Source: Variovorax sp. Root318D1 (GTDB taxonomy: Bacteria; Pseudomonadota; Gammaproteobacteria; Burkholderiales; Burkholderiaceae_C). Taken from it: 64,000 nt of DNA. How positions within the stretch are numbered: position 1 is the stretch's first letter; each line of letters opens with the position of its first letter. The notes under the pieces were generated by a model. That model saw only the letters and a program-made list of their open reading frames with translations. It was not told where the DNA came from and made no database searches. Of the stretch, positions 31,046 to 39,137 are shown piece by piece. The stretch spans positions 525,829-589,828 of the forward strand of contig NZ_LMCQ01000012.1 in the NCBI RefSeq assembly GCF_001424835.1, read 5' to 3'. The position numbers and the translations under genes are program-made.

Positions 31046-33178
31046 TCAGTTTTGATTGAGGCTGGCGAAATCGGCACCGCGTTCGACCAGATCCACCAGC
31101 AGCGGCGAGGGCTGCCAGAAAAGCGGGTCTTCCTTCGCGAACTCGCGGATGTCGGCCAGCACCTTGGCGAGGCCCACGGTGTCGGCGTACTTCATCGGGC
31201 CGCCGCGGTGGCGCGGGAAGCCGTAGCCGTAGAGAAAGGTCACGTCCACGTCGAGCGGGCGCAGCGCGATGCGCTGGTGCACGACGTTGGCGCCTTCGTT
31301 GATCATCGCGGCCATGTAGCGGCGCATGATTTCTTCTTCGGTGAAGGCGCGCGGCGTGATGCCGGCACGCTCGCGCTCGGCGTCGATGATGGCCAGCACC
31401 TCGGGGTCGGGCACGCCGGTGCGCGCGCCTTCGGGGTACAGGTAGTAGCCGCGCTGCGTCTTCTGGCCGAACCAGCCGCGCTCGCAGATGCGGTCGGCAA
31501 TCTGCACGTAGCGTGCCTTCGGGTCGCGGGTTGCGGCCTTGCGCTTGCGCGTGGCCCAGCCGATGTCGCCGCCGGCCAGGTCCGACACCTGGAACGGGCC
31601 CATCGGGTAGCCGAAGTTGCGCACCGCCTCGTCGATCTGGTAGGGCGAGGCACCGTCTTCCATCATGTGGTCGGCCGCCTGGCGGTATACGGCCAGGATG
31701 CGGTTGCCGATGAAGCCGTCGCACACGCCGGCGCGCACCGGCACTTTCTTCAGCTTCTTCGCGAGCTCGAAGCCGGTGGCGACCACGTCGGCGCTCACCT
31801 TGGCGGGCACCACGATTTCGAGCAGCTTCATGATATTGGCCGGCGAGAAGAAATGCAGGCCCACCACGTCCTGCGGACGCGAAATGCTGGCCGCGATCTC
31901 GTCGATGTCGAGGTAGGAGGTGTTGGTGGCCAGCACTGAGCCGGGCTTGCACACGCGGTCGAGCTCGGCGAACACGGCCTTCTTCACACCCATGTCTTCG
32001 AACACGGCCTCGACCACGATGTCGACCTGCCCGAGCGCGTCGTAACTCGTGGAGCCCGAGAAGCGCGCCATCACTGCGGCCTTGGCCTCGGGCGTCATGC
32101 GGCCCTTCTTGATCAGGCCGTCGTACACCTTCTCGACGTGCTGGCGGCCGCGTGCAAGGCTGGGCTCATCGCGCTCGATCATGGTCACGGGCATGCCCGC
32201 GTCGAGCATGGCCACCGCGATGCCCGCGCCCATGGTGCCGCCGCCGACGATGCCGGCCGCATCGAGCGCGCGGGGCTTGGCCACCTTGGTCTCGGGCGCC
32301 TTGAGCACTTCGCGTTCGGCGAAGAAGGCGTGGATCAGTCCCGCGCGCTGCGGGCTGTCGATGCATTGCAGGAAGAGCTTGCGCTCGAGTGCCATGCCTT
32401 CGGCGAAAGGCAGCGTGAGCGCGGCTTCGACCGCTTCGATGATCTTCATCGGCGAGAACAGGCCGCGGCTCTTTTTGGCGGTGTCGGCGCGTGCGGCTTC
32501 GAGGGCGGCCCGGCTGGCTTCGGTATCGGCCAGCGCGGTGGCTTCGCGCGTTCGGCGTACCGGGGCCTTGGCGGCGACGAGTTCGTTTGCGTAGGCGAGA
32601 CCTTCGGCGAGCGCGTCGGCTTCGTTGCCGAGCCGGTCGACGAGGCCGAGCGACAGCGCTTCCTTCGCGCCCGCATGGCGGCCGCTCAGCATCAGTTCGA
32701 GTGCGGGCTTCACGCCGACGAGGCGCGGCGCCCGCTGCGTGCCGCCCGAGCCGGGCAGCAGGCCGAGCGCGACTTCGGGCAGGCCGAGCTTGGCCGACGG
32801 CGCGGCAAGGCGGTAGTGCGCCGAGAGCGCCACTTCGAGACCGCCGCCGAGTGCTGCGCCATGGATCGCCGCGACCACCGGCTTGCTGCAGTTCTCGATC
32901 TTCAGGCACACCTCCGGCAGCGATGGCGGCTGCGGCGTCTTGCCGAACTCGCGGATGTCGGCGCCGGCGATGAAGTTGCGGCCCGCGCCGACGATCAGCA
33001 CCGCGGCGGCGCCGCCGTCGGCTTCGGCCGCGTCGATCGCAGCCACGAGGCCGCGGCGCACGTCCACGCCCAGGGCGTTGACGGGCGGGTTGTCGATGAT
33101 CACCACGAACACGTTGCCTCGACGTTCGAAGGCGACGGGACCGGAAGACGTGGAGGGGCTGGAGCTTGAGGTGGCCAT
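31046..33178 (-). CDS. bifunctional enoyl-CoA hydratase / 3-hydroxyacyl-CoA dehydrogenase
   Basis: 710 residues. The N-terminal crotonase domain (about 15-190) has A-G-A-D-I-R-E-F and H-G-A-A-L-G-G-G-L-E, with the catalytic Glu also in L-G-L-P-E-V-A-L-G-L-L-P-G-S-G-G-T. The NAD domain begins at about 298 with G-I-V-G-G-G-T-M-G-A-G-I-A, has the catalytic His in H-F-F-S-P-A, and is followed by two C-terminal helical domains. It catalyses hydration and oxidation in beta-oxidation (FadB/FadJ/PimF type). It is the promoter-proximal gene of the reverse cluster, divergent from a LysR gene, and therefore likely its control point. Confidence 0.95.
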   Translation of the reverse strand: MATSSSSPSTSSGPVAFERRGNVFVVIIDNPPVNALGVDVRRGLVAAIDAAEADGGAAAVLIVGAGRNFIAGADIREFGKTPQPPSLPEVCLKIENCSKPVVAAIHGAALGGGLEVALSAHYRLAAPSAKLGLPEVALGLLPGSGGTQRAPRLVGVKPALELMLSGRHAGAKEALSLGLVDRLGNEADALAEGLAYANELVAAKAPVRRTREATALADTEASRAALEAARADTAKKSRGLFSPMKIIEAVEAALTLPFAEGMALERKLFLQCIDSPQRAGLIHAFFAEREVLKAPETKVAKPRALDAAGIVGGGTMGAGIAVAMLDAGMPVTMIERDEPSLARGRQHVEKVYDGLIKKGRMTPEAKAAVMARFSGSTSYDALGQVDIVVEAVFEDMGVKKAVFAELDRVCKPGSVLATNTSYLDIDEIAASISRPQDVVGLHFFSPANIMKLLEIVVPAKVSADVVATGFELAKKLKKVPVRAGVCDGFIGNRILAVYRQAADHMMEDGASPYQIDEAVRNFGYPMGPFQVSDLAGGDIGWATRKRKAATRDPKARYVQIADRICERGWFGQKTQRGYYLYPEGARTGVPDPEVLAIIDAERERAGITPRAFTEEEIMRRYMAAMINEGANVVHQRIALRPLDVDVTFLYGYGFPRHRGGPMKYADTVGLAKVLADIREFAKEDPLFWQPSPLLVDLVERGADFASLNQN

Positions 33179-33285
33179 GTGCTTTGTCTCTTGCGTGGCG
33201 AGCCCTGCAACGCGAGGGGCTCGAGGCTCTGGGGTGAACCTCGCATTCTTGGTCCGCGCCGCCGCTTTGACAATTGCATAGACGG

Positions 33286-33300
33286 TTGACAGACTGTCAA
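33286..33300. promoter_or_regulatory. perfect palindrome between the beta-oxidation cluster and its LysR gene
   Basis: TTGACAG-A-CTGTCAA is a perfect 7-1-7 repeat in the 145-base divergent region. It carries a TTGACA-like -35 on each strand, and further TTGACA copies are at 33267 and 33309. Its position, centred 31 bases before the LysR ATG, suits an autoregulatory and divergent-promoter operator. Confidence 0.55.
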
Positions 33301-33311
33301 AGAATTTTTGA

Positions 33312-33317
33312 CACAAT
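33312..33317 (+). promoter_or_regulatory. -10-like box 6 bases before the LysR start
   Basis: CACAAT, then CGCCGC, then ATG 33324. There is no Shine-Dalgarno sequence, so the transcript may start at the A of ATG. TTGACA at 33286 is 20 bases upstream, longer than the ideal spacing. Confidence 0.45.
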
Positions 33318-33323
33318 CGCCGC

Positions 33324-34244
33324 ATGGACCTCCAATCGCTCACCCTGCTGGTGGAAATCCTCGACGCGGGCAACCTGAGCGCGGCGGCCCGCCGGCTCAA
33401 GATGAGCCGCGCCAACGTCAGCTACCACCTCAACCAGCTGGAGCGCTCGGTCGGCGCGCAACTCGTGCGGCGCACCACCCGCCGTGCCGAGCCGACCGAA
33501 ATCGGCCTGCGGCTGTACCAGCACGGCGTGGCCATCCAGACCGAACTGCTGGCCGCGCGGGAGTCGGTCACCACGCTGGGCGAGGGGTTGCAGGGCCGCG
33601 TGCGGTTGAGCGTGCCCAGCGGCTACGGACAACTGGTGATGGCCGACTGGCTGATCGACTTCAAGCGCCAGTACCCCGGCATCGTGCTCGACGTGGTGTT
33701 CGAGAACCGCATCGAAGACCTGCTGCGCGACGAGGTCGACATTGCGGTGCGCGTGATTCCCGAGCCGCCGCAAAACCTGGTGGCGCGCGACCTGGGGCCG
33801 GTGCGCTACGTGGCCTGCGCGTCACGCGACTATGCAGAGAAGCATCCGCTGCCGGTGCAGCTCGACGAACTGCAGGGCGCGCCCGTGGTCACGGCGGCTG
33901 TCATCGGCCGGCAGCTGCGCGTGTCGGCTTACCAGGGGGAAACGCGGCGCGAGGTGATCCTGGAGCCGACCTTGATCTCGGAAAACTTTCTGTTCCTGCG
34001 CCAGGCCGTCCTCGCGGGCCTGGGCATCGGCCTCGTGCCCGACTACGTGGTGCAGGAAGACGTGCGCAAGGGCGACGTGGTGACCACGCTCGACGACTGG
34101 CGCCTCTCCATCTTCGGCACGCAGATGTTCATGCTCTACATGCCGAACCGCCAGCACACCCGCGCGATCCGCACCTTCATCGATTTCATTCTGGAGCGGG
34201 TGCGAGCGCCCGGCGCGGAGCCGACCGATCAGTCGCAGCGGTAG
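33324..34244 (+). CDS. LysR-type transcriptional regulator
   Basis: 306 residues. The N-terminal helix-turn-helix (about 1-58) contains G-N-L-S-A-A-A-R-R-L-K-M-S-R-A-N-V-S-Y-H and the following L-E-R-S-V-G-A-Q-L-V-R-R-T-T wing. The effector-binding domain runs over about 90-295. The pattern (L-K-M-S-R-A-N-V-S) is that of the CrgA/PtxE-like LysR branch common in Burkholderiales. It is divergent from the pim-like cluster, so it is the probable acyl-CoA- or acid-responsive regulator. The last 16 bases overlap the convergent lipoprotein gene. Confidence 0.92.
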   Translation: MDLQSLTLLVEILDAGNLSAAARRLKMSRANVSYHLNQLERSVGAQLVRRTTRRAEPTEIGLRLYQHGVAIQTELLAARESVTTLGEGLQGRVRLSVPSGYGQLVMADWLIDFKRQYPGIVLDVVFENRIEDLLRDEVDIAVRVIPEPPQNLVARDLGPVRYVACASRDYAEKHPLPVQLDELQGAPVVTAAVIGRQLRVSAYQGETRREVILEPTLISENFLFLRQAVLAGLGIGLVPDYVVQEDVRKGDVVTTLDDWRLSIFGTQMFMLYMPNRQHTRAIRTFIDFILERVRAPGAEPTDQSQR

Positions 34245-34456
34245 GTGACTTCGGCATTCGGCGCGCGGGCCGCTGCCTTCGGGTCGAGGTAGCGCAGCGG
34301 GGCGCCAAAGTTGCGGCAGTAGGCCTCGGCATCCTTGGCGCTGGGCGACTTGTACACGCCGTCCCCCAGCCGTGTGACGAGGGGTGCCGGCCCCGTTGCG
34401 CATGCCGCGACGAGGGCGACCGGAACGAGCAGGCAGAGGGTGAGAGAGGGTCGCAT
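34229..34456 (-). CDS. small lipoprotein, hypothetical
   Basis: 75 residues with a lipoprotein signal: positively charged start (M-R-P-S), hydrophobic stretch and lipobox L-V-A-A-C, with lipidated Cys at about 19. The mature part of about 56 residues contains Y-C-R-N-F-G and ends T-Y-R-C-D, so two cysteines could form a disulfide. No family was recognised. It overlaps the 3' end of the LysR gene tail to tail by 16 bases, which argues for a real, constrained stop. The start ATG 34456 is not preceded by a strong ribosome site. Confidence 0.7.
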   Translation of the reverse strand: MRPSLTLCLLVPVALVAACATGPAPLVTRLGDGVYKSPSAKDAEAYCRNFGAPLRYLDPKAAARAPNAEVTYRCD

Positions 34457-34570
34457 CGGGAAGGCGCAGGGATGCGCGGAGGAACAAGAAGTCCGCGACT
34501 TTAGCGCCTGCCGGTCCGGCGCCGGATGGGGCGAGATGACCAACGGCATGTTTTCTGCTGTACTGGCCGC

Positions 34571-35092
34571 ATGAACGATGCCGCTCCCCGCGCCGCCCCC
34601 ATGCCACTCGCCGTGCAATCGCTGACGCCGCAAGCCTTCGCACCCTATGGCACTGTGATCGAGGCACCCTCTGGCGCAGGTCGCCCGATCAATGGCGGCA
34701 ATGCGCAGCGCTTCGACCTGGTTTCCGATCTGCAGCTCGGCACCGCGAACGGCCGGCCGATGCTCGCGTTGTTCCGCGCAGAGGCGCGGCGCTTTCCGCA
34801 CCAGGTCACGGAGATGGAGCGCCACGCGCTCGGCAGCCAGACCTTCGTGCCGCTGGGCGAGCGGCGCTTCGTCATCGTCGTGGCGCCGGCCGGCGAGCCT
34901 CCGGCGGCCGGTGCGCTCGCCGCGTTCATCACCGACGGGCTGCAGGGCGTGACGCTCGCGCCCGGCACGTGGCACCACGCGCTGCTGGCAGTGGACGCGG
35001 GCGACTTCGTGGTGGTGGAGCGTGCCGGCGATGCGGTCGATTGCGACACCTGCACGTTCGCGGCGCCGGCGATGGTCGACTGGAAAAGCTAG
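34571..35092 (+). CDS. allA: ureidoglycolate lyase
   Basis: 173 residues of the AllA cupin family, which splits ureidoglycolate to glyoxylate and urea at the end of purine/allantoin breakdown. Family features are F-A-P-Y-G-T-V-I-E near the start, N-G-G-N-A-Q-R-F, H-x-x-x-S-Q-T-F-V-P-L at about 95, and A-P-G-T-W-H-H-A-L-L-A with the metal-binding His. ATG 34571 is used; an ATG 45 bases earlier adds an unlikely peptide. No other allantoin genes are in the window. The gene lacks a Shine-Dalgarno sequence and has TGTACT 6 bases upstream. Confidence 0.88.
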   Translation: MNDAAPRAAPMPLAVQSLTPQAFAPYGTVIEAPSGAGRPINGGNAQRFDLVSDLQLGTANGRPMLALFRAEARRFPHQVTEMERHALGSQTFVPLGERRFVIVVAPAGEPPAAGALAAFITDGLQGVTLAPGTWHHALLAVDAGDFVVVERAGDAVDCDTCTFAAPAMVDWKS

Positions 35093-35454
35093 GCGCCCTT
35101 GCCGGCGGTCTTTTTCTTCCTGGCGAGACTTTGCGCCACCTGAACAGCCTCCCGGGCCAGCGCCGTCAACGCTTCGTGGTCTTCGATGGTCTCGATTGGA
35201 ACCTGGAAATACTTTCGCACCTGCACGCGCCGTGCCTTTGTGTCGTAGGCAAAGCATTGGCTGCCCAGCTTCTCGTATTTCGGCCGGGTGTCCTTGTCCA
35301 CGACGAAGTACAGGGTGCTGCCCATGATCATCCCGAACTGCGTGGCATCGGCCGACAGCCCCGTTCCGCCGAAGAAGCGGGTTCTGGCGATGCGCGGGAT
35401 TCCGGAGAGCCGGTCCACGATGAAATCGGCGAACTGCGACGAGGCTTCCGACAT
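35089..35454 (-). CDS. TfoX/Sxy N-terminal domain protein
   Basis: 121 residues with the TfoX N-terminal fold: R-T-R-x-F-F-G-G-T-G-L near residue 24, then M-I-M-G-S-T-L-Y-F-V-V-D-K and the C-F-x-Y segment. A Lys/Ala-rich tail (A-R-K-K-K-T-A-G-K-G-A) ends the protein. TfoX/Sxy proteins assist CRP-dependent competence gene expression in gammaproteobacteria; here only the N-terminal domain is present, and the role in betaproteobacteria is unclear. It overlaps the allA stop by 4 bases tail to tail. Confidence 0.85.
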   Translation of the reverse strand: MSEASSQFADFIVDRLSGIPRIARTRFFGGTGLSADATQFGMIMGSTLYFVVDKDTRPKYEKLGSQCFAYDTKARRVQVRKYFQVPIETIEDHEALTALAREAVQVAQSLARKKKTAGKGA

Positions 35455-35522
35455 GATGTGCTGGCGCCAGGCGCCGGATGAAAAGAGCGCAGTGTCGCCG
35501 AGTCCGGCCAGGCCGCGCCGCG

Positions 35523-36704
35523 TCAGCCCGCCGCGATGCGCTCCGCCATCCGGATCAGCGACCGGTCCGAGCCGGCCGGCCCGAGCAGCGAAAGGCCGAG
35601 CGGCGCACCGTCGCGCTGCGCGAGCGGCATCGACAACTGCGGAAAGCCCGCGAGCCCCGCGATGCACAGCATCTGGATGGCGCGGTTGCGGTAGTCCTCC
35701 AGCCCCGCTTCGCTCTCGCTGCGCAACGGCGCGATGTCGGGCATGGTCGGCATCAGCAGCACGCCGTCGGTGCCGAGCAGTTGCGCCAGGTGGCCGCGGA
35801 AGGCGGCGCGAAACGCGCGTCCGGCGGCAATCTGCGCGTCGGTCACGTCGCGCGACCAGGCAAAGCGCTCGGCCACGCCAGGACCGAGGGGTGGCGCGTA
35901 GCGTTCGATCAACGGACCGTCGGTGAGCCAGGCCTCGTGCGCCTGCACGTAGCGGAAGTTCCAGTACATCGCATCGAAAGAGTCGAGCGCAACGGTGATG
36001 CCCTGCGCTTCGCCGAATACGTCCTGCACGCGCGCGGCTGCATCGGCCAGCGCATCGGCAGCGGCCGGGGCGGCAAGCGACCAGACGTCGTCGGGGCGCA
36101 GCAGCCGCACGCGCTGCGGGAGCGCGGGCGCGTCCTCGCCCAGCAGCACCTTTGCCACACGCGCGAAGGTGCCGACGTCGCGCGCGAACCAGCCGCAGGT
36201 GTCGAGGCTGGGCGACAGGTCCAGCACGCCATCGAGGCTCACGCGACCGTGCGTGGGACGCAGGCCGTACAAGCCGCAATGGTTGGCCGGTGCGCGCACC
36301 GAGCCACCGGTGTCGGTGCCGAGCGCGAAGTCGCACAGGCCCGACGAGACGGCCGACGCCGAGCCAGACGAACTGCCGCCCGTGATGCGGTCCTTGGCCG
36401 CTCCATTGATGGGCGCGCCGAAGTGCGCGTTGTTGCCGTTCATCGAGAACGCCAGCTCGTCCGTCACCGTCTTGCCGACAAAGCGTGCGCCGGCGTCGAG
36501 CAGCTTCTGCACGGTGGGCGCGGTGCGCGTCTTGATGCCCGACATCGCCAGCACGATGGGGCTGCCGCCACCCGTCGGGTAGCCCGCCACATCGAACAGG
36601 TCCTTGGCGGCAAAACTCAGGTCGGCCAGCGGACCGGTGCCTGCGCGCGACACGGGCACGTCGGGGTAGGGAACGAACGCATGTGCGGGGTCGAACAGCG
36701 GCAT
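35523..36704 (-). CDS. amidase (amidase-signature family, AtzE/GatA-like)
   Basis: 393 residues. The triad is Lys34 (A-A-K-D-L-F), cis-Ser at about 111 (T-G-G-S-S-S-G-S) and nucleophile Ser135 (G-T-D-T-G-G-S-V-R-A-P), the canonical motif. The shorter length suits the AtzE-like/indoleacetamide-hydrolase-like branch. It follows the two ATPase genes of the peptide-type ABC transporter by 27 bases on the same strand, so it probably hydrolyses the imported amide or a derivative. Substrate is unknown. No signal peptide, so cytoplasmic. Confidence 0.9.
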   Translation of the reverse strand: MPLFDPAHAFVPYPDVPVSRAGTGPLADLSFAAKDLFDVAGYPTGGGSPIVLAMSGIKTRTAPTVQKLLDAGARFVGKTVTDELAFSMNGNNAHFGAPINGAAKDRITGGSSSGSASAVSSGLCDFALGTDTGGSVRAPANHCGLYGLRPTHGRVSLDGVLDLSPSLDTCGWFARDVGTFARVAKVLLGEDAPALPQRVRLLRPDDVWSLAAPAAADALADAAARVQDVFGEAQGITVALDSFDAMYWNFRYVQAHEAWLTDGPLIERYAPPLGPGVAERFAWSRDVTDAQIAAGRAFRAAFRGHLAQLLGTDGVLLMPTMPDIAPLRSESEAGLEDYRNRAIQMLCIAGLAGFPQLSMPLAQRDGAPLGLSLLGPAGSDRSLIRMAERIAAG

Positions 36705-36731
36705 GGCGATGAAGGTTTGGACGAAGAGATT

Positions 36732-37760
36732 TCAGGCGACCAGGACGGGCGCGGTGGCCGCGGCGGCATCGGTGCGGATGCAGCGCGCGCGGTGGTTCGG
36801 CGCAAGCTCCACCGCCGTGGGCTGTGCGGCCCGGCACATGTCGTTCGCGAGCGCGCAGCGCTCTGCAAAGGCGCAGCCCGGCGGCAGAGCGGAGAGATCG
36901 GGCGGCGCGCCGCCGATGGTTTCGAGTCGCGTGCCACGCGCCAGCGCACCGTGCGCGCGGCTCTTGAGCAATGCGATGGTGTAGGGATGCCGCGGCGAGC
37001 GGATCAGCTCGCGCGCGGTGCCTTCCTCGACGATGCGCCCGGCATACATCACGGCAATGCGGTCGGCCACTTCGACGGCCGCGCCAATGTCGTGCGTGAC
37101 GAAGATCACCGACAGGCCGAGGTCGCGCTGCAGTTCGCGCAGCAGCAGCAGGATCTGGATCTGCACCGTGGCATCGAGTGCGGTGGTCGGCTCGTCGGCC
37201 AGCAGCAGCTGGGGCTTGCAGGCCAGCGCCAGCGCGATCATGGCGCGCTGGCGCATGCCGCCGGACATCTCGTGCGGATAGGCGGCCAGCCGGCGTTCGG
37301 GGCTCGGAATGCGCACCCGCTCGAACAGCGCGAGTGCGCGCTGCCGTGCCTCGGTTTCGGAAACGGCTTCATGGCGGCGGATCGATTCCACGATCTGCGC
37401 GCCCACCGAATACACCGGGTCGAGTGCCAGCAAGGGCTCCTGGAAGATCATCGACGCCACCTTGCCGCGGAAGTCGAACAGCTCGCGCTGCGGCATCGCG
37501 AGCACGTCGCGGCCCGCCACCTGCACGTGGCCACCAATTCGCGTGCGACGCTCCGGATGCAGTCGCAGCAGCGTTCGCATGGTCACGCTCTTGCCAGAGC
37601 CCGATTCGCCGATGAGCGCCACCACTTCACCGCGCCGCACATCCAGGCTCACGCCGCTGACGGCATGCACGGGCTTGCGTCCGCCCGAGAAAGTGACGCT
37701 GAGGTCGCGCAGGCGGACCATCGGTTCGCCGTCTGGAATGACGTTGCTGTTGGTGCTCAT
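36732..37760 (-). CDS. peptide/opine-type ABC transporter ATPase (DppD-like)
   Basis: 342 residues. Walker A is G-E-S-G-S-G-K-S at about 51-58, the Q-loop is [12 protein letters not shown], the signature is M-S-G-G-M-R-Q-R, and Walker B is [12 protein letters not shown]. The C-terminal oligopeptide/dipeptide extension has the Cys cluster [14 protein letters not shown] plus a later Cys, which in related transporters holds an Fe-S cluster. Its start overlaps the stop of the DppF-like gene (ATGA). It couples ATP hydrolysis to import through the permeases at 39138-41028. Confidence 0.92.
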   Translation of the reverse strand: MSTNSNVIPDGEPMVRLRDLSVTFSGGRKPVHAVSGVSLDVRRGEVVALIGESGSGKSVTMRTLLRLHPERRTRIGGHVQVAGRDVLAMPQRELFDFRGKVASMIFQEPLLALDPVYSVGAQIVESIRRHEAVSETEARQRALALFERVRIPSPERRLAAYPHEMSGGMRQRAMIALALACKPQLLLADEPTTALDATVQIQILLLLRELQRDLGLSVIFVTHDIGAAVEVADRIAVMYAGRIVEEGTARELIRSPRHPYTIALLKSRAHGALARGTRLETIGGAPPDLSALPPGCAFAERCALANDMCRAAQPTAVELAPNHRARCIRTDAAAATAPVLVA

Positions 37761-38797
37761 GCTGCTCGCCTCATCGGTTGCCGCGCCAGCGGATGCCCGC
37801 TGCCCGGCTCGTGGACCAGGCAGCTCGCCGCATGCTGCGAGCCCATGGCAATGCGTTCGGGAACGACCTGGCTGCACACCGGCGCGGCCAGGGCGCAGCG
37901 CGGATGAAAGCGGCATCCGGTGGGCGGGTCGATGGGGTTCGGCGGGTCGCCGGCCAGCGGAGCTTCCTCGGTGCGATGGTCGGGGTCCATCGACGGCATG
38001 GAGGACAGCAGCGCGCGTGTGTAGGGATGGGCCGGCGCCTCGTAGAGCGCGTCGGCCGGGCCGATCTCGGCCACCTGGCCGAGGTACATCACCATGACGC
38101 GGTCGCTCACGTAGCGCACCACGTTGAGGTCATGGCTGATGAAGAGGTAGGTAAGGCCGAATTCAGCCTTGAGGTCGAGCAGCAGGTTGATCACTTGTGC
38201 CTCGACTGATTTGTCGAGCGCCGACACGGCCTCGTCGAGGATGACCATGCGCGGCTGGAGCGCCAGCGCACGCGCGATGTTGACGCGCTGGCGTTGCCCG
38301 CCCGACAGCTCGTGCGGATAGCGCTCTGCAAAGCGATGCGGCTCGAGGCCGACGCGCGACAGCAGGTCGCGCGCGCGGGCCACGGCTTCGCGCCTTGGCA
38401 CACCATGCACCTGCGGGCCAAAGGCGATCGAGTCCTCGATGGTGAGGCGCGGGTTGAGGGAGGCGTAGCTGTCCTGGAACACCATCTGCACCTGCCGACG
38501 GAATTCCTTCAGCGGCAGGTCGCGGCTTCCGACCTCGCGGCCGTCGAACACGACTTCGCCGCGCGTCGGTTCGAGGAGCTGCATCAGGAGACGCGCGGTG
38601 GTCGACTTGCCGCAGCCCGATTCGCCGACTACGCCCAGCGTTTCGCCCTTCATCACTTCGAAGTCCACGCCGTCCACCGCGCGCACCATGCCGCCGCCGC
38701 GGCCCAGCGGATCTTTCTTGAGCGGGAAGTGCTTGACGAGTCCGGTAATGGTGAGAAGCGGTTGTGCGGGGCCGCCGATGTCTTTCAGTGCGTCCAT
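37757..38797 (-). CDS. peptide/opine-type ABC transporter ATPase (DppF-like)
   Basis: 346 residues. Walker A is G-E-S-G-C-G-K-S-T at about 58-66, the Q-loop is M-V-F-Q-D-S-Y-A-S-L-N-P-R (the DppF/OppF form), the signature is L-S-G-G-Q-R-Q-R, and Walker B is M-V-I-L-D-E-A-V-S-A-L-D. Here Ala replaces the usual Pro in D-E-P. The C-terminal Cys motif is C-R-F-H-P-R-C-A-L-A-A-P-V-C. Gene order is F before D, the reverse of dppDF. Repeat C separates it from the permease gene upstream. Confidence 0.92.
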   Translation of the reverse strand: MDALKDIGGPAQPLLTITGLVKHFPLKKDPLGRGGGMVRAVDGVDFEVMKGETLGVVGESGCGKSTTARLLMQLLEPTRGEVVFDGREVGSRDLPLKEFRRQVQMVFQDSYASLNPRLTIEDSIAFGPQVHGVPRREAVARARDLLSRVGLEPHRFAERYPHELSGGQRQRVNIARALALQPRMVILDEAVSALDKSVEAQVINLLLDLKAEFGLTYLFISHDLNVVRYVSDRVMVMYLGQVAEIGPADALYEAPAHPYTRALLSSMPSMDPDHRTEEAPLAGDPPNPIDPPTGCRFHPRCALAAPVCSQVVPERIAMGSQHAASCLVHEPGSGHPLARQPMRRAA

Positions 38798-39137
38798 GCG
38801 GTCATGCCTCTGTCGGTTTGCGTTGCGGGTGCTCCTGATTCAGGGCGTGTGCACAGGCCACCGGGTACTCCCCTCCGCGAATGTCCCCCGCCTTCGGCTC
38901 CTCCTTTATTTCGCTGCGGGGAGCACCCGGCGCCCTGTGCCCAATGGGCGCTGCGGTTGTTCCGCTCGATCAACGACCGCGCCGCATGACGGTCACGTCG
39001 ATGGGGTGCCTTGCGCAGCGAAATAAAGGAGGAGCCCGAAGGGCGGGGGTCATTCGCGGAGCAAGGTACCCCGTCGGCGGGAGCGCGCCCCGAACAAACC
39101 AACCGCGCACTCCGAGGCACAAAAAGACAAGCGCCCA
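38798..39137. other. 340-base gap inside the peptide-type ABC operon
   Basis: It holds composite repeat C (38837-39095) and the short upstream region of the DppF-like gene. Outside the repeat about 40 bases lie on each side, with no gene, terminator or clear promoter. Confidence 0.7.
38837..39095. repeat. composite hairpin repeat, copy C (type I + inverted type II)
   Basis: Same architecture as copy B. It begins GATTCAGGGCGTG and ends CGCGCCCCGAAC, with type I arms CCGGGTACTCCCC / GGGGAGCACCCGG, the connecting GCGCTGCGGTTGTTCCGCTC, an extra stretch of about 30 bases absent from B, and an inverted type II unit with GGGGTGCCTT / AAGGTACCCC. Arm substitutions relative to B are few. It lies between the permease and ATPase genes of one operon. 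Confidence 0.85.
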
